Shown here: in pieces, positions 58,010 to 64,000 of the stretch
Position numbering within the stretch: the stretch's first letter is position 1
How the letters are laid out: each line of letters opens with the position of its first letter
From: Paraburkholderia phosphatilytica
Lineage (GTDB): Bacteria > Pseudomonadota > Gammaproteobacteria > Burkholderiales > Burkholderiaceae
DNA length: 64,000 bases
Reading direction: 5' to 3'
Assembly: GCF_003443895.1 (NCBI RefSeq)
Contig: NZ_QQOA01000037.1
Span: 1-64,000, forward strand
Position numbers and translations under genes: made by a program
The notes under the pieces: generated by a model
What the model saw: only the letters and a program-made list of their open reading frames with translations
The model's database searches: none
What the model was told of the DNA's origin: nothing

Positions 58010-60058
58010 TCAGAACCCGTACACCACTTTCAGCAGGAACGTGCGGCTCTGCTGAACGATGGTGTCCTGAATGAATCCCGGCCCCGCGGGGTCGCTGTAG
58101 TGCCGGTCGGTTACGTTGTAGATCGAGAACGAGACGTCGGCGTGATCGAGCAGCTTGCGGCTGCCGATCGTCACGTTACCGATGCAGTACCCGCCCGCCT
58201 CGCCAAATTCGGACAGCCGCGACGACAGGCACTGCATCTCGCCGCCGAACCAGCCGCGCTCATGGAACAGCGGGATCACCGCGTTGAGCTTGCCCATGTG
58301 CCGCGGCGAATCCTGCAGCGCGGCGCCCGATCCGCTGTCGCGCGACATCTGGTACGAGTAGCTCGCGCGCACCCGCACGCCGCCCGCGAAGCTCTGCTCG
58401 TACGCGAGCTCCGCGCCTTTGGCTTCCGCGCGGTCGACGTTCTCGAACACGAAGAGGCCTGTCGCCGGATCCGTCGTTTCGGTGATCAGGTCGCGCAGCG
58501 TATAGCGGAACAGCGACAACGTCGCGCGTCCGCTCGCGCCGATCGCGCGCTCGTACACGAGTTCCTCGGTGGCGATGTGCTCGGCGCCGAGCGACGGGTT
58601 CGCCTCCTGGCCGCCGTCGCCCGGCACCGCGTAGTACATCTCGTACGCGTTCGGCGCGCGGTAGGCGGTGCCGTAGATCGCCTTGAAGGTGTCGCGCGAC
58701 GTGGGCCGGTAGATCAGCGCCACGCGCGGATTGACGTTGCCGCCCATGTTCGACTCGGCGTCGTAGCGCACGCCGAGATCGAGAGACAGGCTGTCGAGCA
58801 GCGTGATCTGGTCTTCCGCGTACACGCCGGCCATGTCGCTGCTGCGATGGTCGTCGAGCAGCAGCTGATACGGCGCGACGTTGTAGTTGAACTGGTCGCG
58901 ATTGGCGTCGCGCGTGAAATCGACACCCGCGACGATGCGATTGCGCGCGAACGTCGTGATGGTGGCGTGCACGTCGCCGCCGTACCACATCGCGTGATCG
59001 CCATCCATATTCTCGGTACCGGGCGGCGGCCCGTCGAGCTCGGGGCTGCGGTAATCGTAGCGGCCCCAGTACAGCTCGTAGTCGAGCGCGACGTCTTCGC
59101 GCAGCGCCTGGTGCCACGTGGCATCGACGAACGAATGCGTGTCCGTCACGCTGAACGGCGCATCGAACACCGCGCCATACGGCGCATCGGGTACGCCCTT
59201 GGTGCGATTGCCGTAGCCGACGCTCAGCCGGAAACCCTCATACGCGAATTTGGCGAACAGGTTCTGCGCGCGTTCGTAATCGAGGTTCTGCGCGATGCCG
59301 TTGTTCTGGTCGGGCGTGTCGAACTCCGGGTAGTACAGGTCCTGCCCGTTCTTCTCGTACGCGCTCGCGGAGAGCACCACGTCGGCGCCGTTCGCGCCGT
59401 GCCAGCCATACGTCGCGCGGCCGCGCTTCTCGCCGAAGCTGCCGCCGGCCGCCGCCACCTGCGCGCCGCCGATATCCTTGCCGCTCTTCGTGATCACGTT
59501 GATCACGCCGAACAGCGCGTTCGATCCGTACACCGCGGAACCCGGACCCGCCACATATTCGATGCGCTCGACGAGATCCATGTCGAGCGGAAAATCCGCG
59601 CCGATCGGGGCCTGATCGTAGACCGCGTCGTTCACGCGCATGCCGTCGATCAGCAGCAGAAAGCGGCTGTTGTAGTCGCCCGGACGCTGGAAGCCGCGCG
59701 CGCCGAGATAGGTGTACGTGCGGTCGGATGCCGTGTAGAGACCCGGAATGGTCGCGAGCGCGTCGGCAAGCGTCCGCCATCCGTACTCGCGAATGTCGGC
59801 GGCGGTCAGCACGACGACCGTCGCGGGCGCGCTGCTGATCGGCTGCGCGACGCGCGTCGCGCTGCTGACGGTCATCGTCATCAGCGATTCGAGCGGCATC
59901 GACGCGAGGTCCGGCGCGGCCGCGGCGGAATCCTGCGGATTCGGCGCGGCAGACTCGGCGCGCGCGTCCAGCGAATGGCATGCCGCGGCTACGACAACGC
60001 AGCCTGCAATGAGAGGACCCGCTGGCAGTCTGCGCGGGAAAGGCCTCGGCTTCGGCAT
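58010..60058 (-). CDS. TonB-dependent outer-membrane receptor of a YfiR/GGDEF operon
   Basis: A 682-residue receptor. The signal peptide spans roughly residues 1-34 (ending LDARAE), the plug domain ~60-170 (VVLTAADIREYGWRTLADAL, VERIEYVAGPGSAVYGSNAL), and the 22-stranded barrel runs to the C-terminal aromatic YGF. It would move a ligand across the outer membrane or signal its presence. No TonB box is obvious. ATG 60058 is used although it lacks a clear ribosome site. Placement directly before yfiR and the cyclase suggests it replaces the OmpA-like YfiB of the classical system. Confidence 0.85.
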   Translation of the reverse strand: MPKPRPFPRRLPAGPLIAGCVVVAAACHSLDARAESAAPNPQDSAAAAPDLASMPLESLMTMTVSSATRVAQPISSAPATVVVLTAADIREYGWRTLADALATIPGLYTASDRTYTYLGARGFQRPGDYNSRFLLLIDGMRVNDAVYDQAPIGADFPLDMDLVERIEYVAGPGSAVYGSNALFGVINVITKSGKDIGGAQVAAAGGSFGEKRGRATYGWHGANGADVVLSASAYEKNGQDLYYPEFDTPDQNNGIAQNLDYERAQNLFAKFAYEGFRLSVGYGNRTKGVPDAPYGAVFDAPFSVTDTHSFVDATWHQALREDVALDYELYWGRYDYRSPELDGPPPGTENMDGDHAMWYGGDVHATITTFARNRIVAGVDFTRDANRDQFNYNVAPYQLLLDDHRSSDMAGVYAEDQITLLDSLSLDLGVRYDAESNMGGNVNPRVALIYRPTSRDTFKAIYGTAYRAPNAYEMYYAVPGDGGQEANPSLGAEHIATEELVYERAIGASGRATLSLFRYTLRDLITETTDPATGLFVFENVDRAEAKGAELAYEQSFAGGVRVRASYSYQMSRDSGSGAALQDSPRHMGKLNAVIPLFHERGWFGGEMQCLSSRLSEFGEAGGYCIGNVTIGSRKLLDHADVSFSIYNVTDRHYSDPAGPGFIQDTIVQQSRTFLLKVVYGF

Positions 60059-60252
60059 GTGGAACGAAAAGCAGTCGGAAATTGGGCGAACATCGCATTC
60101 CGTATATCGGCACGCGCGCTGCACCCTTGAGATTCATCACAACGTGATCTGCATGCGCCATCGGCAAGCGCTATCCCTCCCCAATTGCGGGACTGAAGTG
60201 CGATCGAGGGAATGACGAGCGATGCGACGCCGCTCCGCCGCAAACAGGCGGA

Positions 60253-60480
60253 TCAACCGGTGCTGCTGGTTTTGACGTAGGCGTCGAGCACCGCGTGAAC
60301 GTGCTCCAGAATTTCGAGCGCCGTCTGGGCGTCGCGGCTAGCCGCGCAGCCTTGCACGATTTGCCGCGCCTGCCGCACTGCGACAAGCGTGGATTTCATC
60401 GCGTAGCCGATCGTTAGGAGATCCTGCTGGGATGCCGCCGAAGCGTCGGCGGCGGATGAGGGGCGCGTGGTCTTGGACAT
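60253..60480 (-). CDS. Small hypothetical protein (75 aa) behind phased direct repeats
   Basis: Seventy-five residues: a Ser/Ala-rich start (MSKTTRPSSAADASAASQQD) and one long helix region, LLTIGYAMKSTLVAVRQARQ, then TALEILEHVHAVLDAYVK. No membrane segment or known domain. A TTG seven codons upstream is possible. Three TAAGCAT repeats at 11-bp spacing lie 45-73 bp before the ATG, arguing for control by an OmpR/PhoB-type regulator and for the gene being real. Confidence 0.6.
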   Translation of the reverse strand: MSKTTRPSSAADASAASQQDLLTIGYAMKSTLVAVRQARQIVQGCAASRDAQTALEILEHVHAVLDAYVKTSSTG

Positions 60481-60524
60481 TTTTGGGGCGCGAAAGGGCA
60501 AGCTTCGCGCAGCATCGCGGCCCG

Positions 60525-60553
60525 ATGCTTAAGGGATGCTTAACGAATGCTTA
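60525..60553 (-). promoter_or_regulatory. Three 11-bp-phased TAAGCAT direct repeats (OmpR/PhoB-type box)
   Basis: On the minus strand TAAGCAT occurs at 60553-60547, 60542-60536 and 60531-60525, each separated by 4 bp. Seven-base direct repeats with an 11-bp period are the hallmark of OmpR/PhoB-family binding sites. It lies 45 bp upstream of the 75-residue gene. The regulator is unknown; the cognate of the QseC-type kinase at the right edge and the OmpR at 15 kb are candidates. Confidence 0.6.
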
Positions 60554-60641
60554 CGAAACGCAGCCAGTGTCCATGTCGTTGCATCGCTGTGCTTTCGTCG
60601 CGGCCGGCGCGGCGCGCTCGAGGCAGCGTCGGCCAATGGCG

Positions 60642-61808
60642 CTACGCCGTCAACTTCCGCATTTCCGCGTAAAGATCCGCCTTACCTTCGAAGCCGATGC
60701 CTGGCAGGTCGGGCATCGTGATGTAGCCGTTGTCGACCTTCACGCCATCGGGGAAGCCGCCATACGGCTGGAACAGGTCCGGGTACGATTCGTTGCCGCC
60801 AAGGCCGAGGCCCGCCGCGATGTTCAGCGACATCTGGTGGCCGCCGTGCGGAATGCAGCGGGCAGGCGACCAGCCGTGCTGGCGCAGCATCTCGAGCGTG
60901 CGCAGATATTCGACGAGGCCATAGCTCAACGCGCAGTCGAACTGCAGCCAGTCGCGATCGGCACGCATACCGCCGTAACGGATCAGGTTGCGCGCGTCCT
61001 GCATCGAGAACAGGTCCTCGCCGGTCGCCATCGGGTTCGGATAGTAGTTGCGCAGCGTGGCCTGCAGTTCGAAGTCGAGCGGATCGCCCGGCTCTTCGTA
61101 CCAGAACAGGTCGTACTGCGAGAGCGCCTTCGCGTAGCGGATCGCGGTGTCGAGATCGAAGCGGCCGTTCGCATCCACGGCCAGCTTCTGGCCGTCGCCG
61201 AGCACGCTCAGGATCGAATCGATGCGGCGCAGGTCTTCGTCGAGCGACGCGCCGCCAATCTTCTTCTTCACGACCGTATAGCCGCGATCCAGATAGCTGC
61301 GCATCTCGTCCTTCAGCTTGCCGTGGTCCTGCCCCGGGTAGTAGTAGCCGCCCGCCGCATAGACGAACACGCGGCGGTTCGGCTGCCCGTCGCCGTAGCG
61401 ATCGGCGAGCAGCTGGAACAGCGGCTTGCCCTCGATCTTCGCGACCGCGTCCCACACGGCCATGTCGATCGTGCCGATCGCGACCGAACGCTCGCCGTGA
61501 CCGCCCGGCTTCTCGTTGCAGAACATCGCCGCCCAGATCCGCTGCGGATCGAGGTTGTTGCCAGTGTCGTCGACGAGCGTGGCCGGGTCCGTTTCGAGCA
61601 CGCGCGGAATGAAGCGCTCGCGCATCAGCGTGCCTTGTCCGTAGCGGCCGTTCGAGTTGAACCCGTAGCCGACCACCGGCTTGCCGTCGCGGATCACGTC
61701 CGTCACGACGGCAACGAGGCTCAACGTCATCTTGCTGAAGTCGATGTACGCGTTACGGATGGGGGAACTGATCGGGACGGTCTGCTCCCGGATCTCGACG
61801 ATTCTCAT
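60642..61808 (-). CDS. tarD: D-tartrate dehydratase (enolase superfamily)
   Basis: A 388-residue mandelate-racemase-subgroup enzyme matching Bradyrhizobium D-tartrate dehydratase over its length, including SSPIRNAYIDFSKMTLSLVA, NEKPGGHGERSVAIGTIDMA and CIPHGGHQMSLNIAAGLGLG. The active-site lysine pair is in VVKKKIGGASLDED, and the metal ligands are in AVDANGRFD, WYEEPGD and ATGEDLF. The catalytic His is in IPHGGHQ. It converts D-tartrate to oxaloacetate. ATG 61808 has CTGGAG 5 bp upstream. It is divergent from a LysR regulator 109 bp away. Confidence 0.92.
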   Translation of the reverse strand: MRIVEIREQTVPISSPIRNAYIDFSKMTLSLVAVVTDVIRDGKPVVGYGFNSNGRYGQGTLMRERFIPRVLETDPATLVDDTGNNLDPQRIWAAMFCNEKPGGHGERSVAIGTIDMAVWDAVAKIEGKPLFQLLADRYGDGQPNRRVFVYAAGGYYYPGQDHGKLKDEMRSYLDRGYTVVKKKIGGASLDEDLRRIDSILSVLGDGQKLAVDANGRFDLDTAIRYAKALSQYDLFWYEEPGDPLDFELQATLRNYYPNPMATGEDLFSMQDARNLIRYGGMRADRDWLQFDCALSYGLVEYLRTLEMLRQHGWSPARCIPHGGHQMSLNIAAGLGLGGNESYPDLFQPYGGFPDGVKVDNGYITMPDLPGIGFEGKADLYAEMRKLTA

Positions 61809-61917
61809 GGACGCTCCAGATAAGCGCGCCGCGGGTGCCGCGGCGCCTGAAGCCCGTAGATTATTCGCCGGGAGGACCGTTATGATTCACTCAAAATCAC
61901 TTCTTTCTTAACCATCA

Positions 61918-62817
61918 GTGAATACCGATCTCGCTTCGCACCTGCGGTTCTTCGTGCTGCTCGCCCGCTACGGCAATCTTGCGTCCGCTGCGCGCGAGCT
62001 GAACCTGACCCCGCCCGCCGCGACCAAACGGCTCGCGCAGCTGGAAGCGCGGCTCGGCGTGCGGCTCGTCAACCGCACCACGCGTCATGTGAGCCTGACC
62101 GCCGAAGGCGAAACCTACCTGCACCACGCAAGCCGCATCCTCGATGAGATCCGCGAGATGGAAGACGCGGTTTCGTCGAGCCACGCAGTGCCGAAGGGGT
62201 TGTTGAGGGTGAACGCGACGCTCGGCTTCGGCCGGACCACGATCGCGCCGATCGTCTCCGATTTCGTGAAGCGCTATCCGCAGGTCGAAGTGCAGCTCGA
62301 TCTCACCGACCGGCCGGTCGATCTCGTGGAAAGCGGCATCGATCTCGCGATCCGTTTCGGCACGCTGCCCGACCAGCGGCTCAACGCGCGCCGCGTGATG
62401 CCGAACCGTCGCTTCATGTGCGCGTCGCCGCGCTACCTCGAGCAGCATGGCGTGCCCGAACGGCTTGACGACGTCGCGCGGCACACCTGCATCGTGCACC
62501 GCCAGAACGACGACGCCTACGGCATCTGGCGCTTCGAACACGCGGGCCGCACGGAAACCGTGAAGGTGCACGGCAAGCTCTCCAGCAACGATGGCGACAT
62601 CGTGCTCGGCTGGGCGCTGGATGGCCACGGCATTCTCGTGCGCTCAGAGTGGGATCTGGCGAAGTACGTGGAAAGCGGGCGCCTGCGCGTCGTGCTGCCC
62701 GACTACACGCAGCCGTCCGCCGATCTGTTCGTCTATTACTCGAACCGCCGCAACCAGTCGGCGCGGGCGCGGGCGTTCATCGATTACCTGATGGAACGAT
62801 TCACGGGTGAGGGCTGA
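61918..62817 (+). CDS. LysR-family regulator divergent from tarD (DmlR-like)
   Basis: A 299-residue LysR protein. The helix-turn-helix is at ~1-60 (HLRFFVLLARYGNLASAARE, PPAATKRLAQLEARLGVRLV), followed by an effector domain with LDLTDRPVDLVESGIDLAIR near 120. This is the CrgA/DmlR branch, which includes regulators of D-malate and tartrate use. GTG start, no clear ribosome site. It is arranged back to back with tarD, as expected for a tartrate-responsive activator. Its 3' end overlaps the convergent kinase gene by 17 bp. Confidence 0.87.
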   Translation: MNTDLASHLRFFVLLARYGNLASAARELNLTPPAATKRLAQLEARLGVRLVNRTTRHVSLTAEGETYLHHASRILDEIREMEDAVSSSHAVPKGLLRVNATLGFGRTTIAPIVSDFVKRYPQVEVQLDLTDRPVDLVESGIDLAIRFGTLPDQRLNARRVMPNRRFMCASPRYLEQHGVPERLDDVARHTCIVHRQNDDAYGIWRFEHAGRTETVKVHGKLSSNDGDIVLGWALDGHGILVRSEWDLAKYVESGRLRVVLPDYTQPSADLFVYYSNRRNQSARARAFIDYLMERFTGEG

Positions 62818-64000
62818 GCACGTCGACACCGCGCGCGGGGCGTTCGTCCGCGGAACGCGCGACGTGCGTTCCCGTATCCGCGACGCTGGCGAACGTCACG
62901 TCGACCGCCAGGCCGCGGCTCGCGATGCCCGAGCCTAGCTGCAACGCGGCGCCGAAATACGCGGCGATCCGCGCGACGATCGACAGGCCAAGGCCGCTGC
63001 CGCGCGCGGTCACGTTGGTGCCGCGAAAGAAGCGGTCGGTGATGCGCTCGCGTTCGGCGGGCGATACGCCCGGACCGTCGTCGGCGACGGTCAGCACCAG
63101 CGTGCGCGCATCGTGCCGGATCCGCACTTCGACGCGGCCGCCCGGCTGGCAGTATTTGATCGAGTTGTCGAGCAGGTTGTCGATCAGGATGCGCAGCAAC
63201 GTGGCGTCCGCATGCACGAGGCTGCGCGTCGTGCCTTCGAGCGAAGGCGTCATGTGCTTCGTCGCGAAGTCCGCGTGCCGCGCGGCAATCGCCTCGCATG
63301 CGATCTCGTACACGTCGACATCCGACGCCTTGATCTTCTCCGTTTCGTCGAGCCGCGCGAGCAGCAGCAACTGCTCGGCGAGACGCGTGCTGCGATCCAC
63401 GCCCTGCACCACGCGCTCCATCGCGAGACGCAATTGCGCGGGGTCTTCCGCGAGCAGCGCGACCTGCGCCTGCACCTTGATCGCCGCGAGCGGCGTCTTG
63501 AGTTCGTGCGCGGCATCCGACGTGAACGCCCGTTCGCGCGCGAACGAGCCACGCAGACGCGACATCAGGTCGTTGATCGCGACGACCAGCGGCCTCACTT
63601 CCAGCGGGCCCGGGTCGATCTCGATCGGGTCGAGGCGCGTCGCATCCCGCACGCGCACCGCGCGCGACAACGCGGCCAGCGGCGCTAGGCTACGGCCGAT
63701 GCTGACCCAGATCAGGATCGCGAGGAACGGCAGCGCGACCAGCATCGGCCGCGCAATCCGTCCAGCCACGCCCGACACAAGATCGCTATGCGTGAGCGTG
63801 GGTTCGAGCAGAGTGGTGGTGCGCCCGGTCACGGCATCGTGCGTCGCATAGCGGTGCCAGCCTGCGCCATCCACTTCGAAGGACGTGAAGCCCTCAGCGT
63901 TGGCCGTGTTCCGCGCATGAGCCGCGATGGCATCGAAGCCGGCGCTGCGCGCGATCACGCTGCCGTTCGCCGCACGCACTTCCACGAGCGCGGTGCGGGG
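62801..64000 (-). CDS. QseC-type sensor histidine kinase, C-terminal part (cut by window edge)
   Basis: The reading frame is open to the window end, so the N-terminus and TM1 are missing. It shows the end of the periplasmic sensor, TM2 (IARPMLVALPFLAILIWVSI), HAMP, then HisKA with FTSDAAHELKTPLAAIKVQA. The ATPase domain follows with NLLDNSIKYCQPG, VADDGPGVS and GSGLGLSIVARIA. The ordering and H-box are those of QseC/TctE kinases. The partner response regulator should lie just beyond the right edge. Confidence 0.88.
   Translation of the reverse strand, partial: PRTALVEVRAANGSVIARSAGFDAIAAHARNTANAEGFTSFEVDGAGWHRYATHDAVTGRTTTLLEPTLTHSDLVSGVAGRIARPMLVALPFLAILIWVSIGRSLAPLAALSRAVRVRDATRLDPIEIDPGPLEVRPLVVAINDLMSRLRGSFARERAFTSDAAHELKTPLAAIKVQAQVALLAEDPAQLRLAMERVVQGVDRSTRLAEQLLLLARLDETEKIKASDVDVYEIACEAIAARHADFATKHMTPSLEGTTRSLVHADATLLRILIDNLLDNSIKYCQPGGRVEVRIRHDARTLVLTVADDGPGVSPAERERITDRFFRGTNVTARGSGLGLSIVARIAAYFGAALQLGSGIASRGLAVDVTFASVADTGTHVARSADERPARGVDVLSPHP

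Noticed and set aside
57530..60130. An 866-codon open frame on the plus strand opposite the TonB receptor and YfiR genes
   Set aside because: It is an antisense shadow: Arg/His-rich composition, no ribosome site, no recognisable domain, and the opposite strand encodes clear receptor and YfiR sequences.
1..64000. Mobile elements, prophage, tRNA or rRNA genes, restriction or toxin-antitoxin systems
   Set aside because: I looked for transposase, integrase, tRNA-like cloverleaf 3' ends and small two-gene toxin-antitoxin pairs and saw none that I could support.

Overview
The window is high-GC, densely packed DNA with the codon habits and gene families of Burkholderia sensu lato (Burkholderia, Paraburkholderia or Caballeronia). 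This is judged from flhDC, ProXWV-type betaine uptake, GlxA-type regulators and several small Burkholderiales-type hypothetical proteins. I see no rRNA, tRNA, insertion sequence, phage or CRISPR array. It reads as chromosomal accessory-metabolism and signalling DNA.

Layout. 0-7.6 kb: a minus-strand sugar-acid operon (UxaA/GarD dehydratase, two MFS transporters, HpaI/GarL aldolase, cyclase-family hydrolase, start of an isopropylmalate/tartrate dehydrogenase) facing a LacI/GntR-type repressor, with a double GntR-like operator between them. 7.6-12.2 kb: three glycosyltransferases and a tiny lipoprotein next to flhDC, the flagellar master regulators. 12.8-23.7 kb: lipoproteins and hypotheticals, an OmpR/EnvZ-type pair, a SulP transporter with a beta-carbonic anhydrase, a chemoreceptor, a GAF-GGDEF cyclase and a periplasmic binding protein. 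24-29.4 kb: a three-gene phosphorelay (hybrid kinase, NarX-like kinase, NarL-type regulator) flanked by two small genes that share an upstream 7-2-7 inverted repeat. 29.7-35.4 kb: a CPBP protease, a PfkB kinase, a frameshifted small gene, a second chemoreceptor, and two candidate double-hairpin small RNAs with the same upstream inverted repeat at the same distance from the -10 box.

35.6-39.2 kb: a rhizopine-type (moc-like) cluster of TIM-barrel isomerase, Rieske ferredoxin and desaturase-type oxygenase, with a LacI regulator reading away. 39.2-54.3 kb: a long minus-strand amine/betaine locus. It has proVWX uptake, glyA, a DapA-family enzyme, an FAD amine oxidase, an aldehyde dehydrogenase, three stop/start-overlapping regulators (LysR-GlxA-LysR), a cupin and a PLP decarboxylase. 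A GbcA-type Rieske oxygenase diverges from proV. 54.3-60.5 kb: a beta-propeller protein, a TonB receptor-YfiR-GGDEF/EAL operon and a small gene preceded by 11-bp-phased direct repeats. 60.6-64 kb: D-tartrate dehydratase with a divergent LysR regulator, and a QseC-type kinase cut by the window edge.

Themes. Sugar acids, tartrate and methylated amines are each handled by an uptake, catabolism and dedicated regulator set. Motility and c-di-GMP signalling form a second theme: flhDC, two chemoreceptors with FliA-like promoters, and two GGDEF proteins. The most distinctive non-coding signals are the twin small-RNA loci, the shared 7-2-7 site around the NarL system and the phased repeats at 60.5 kb.
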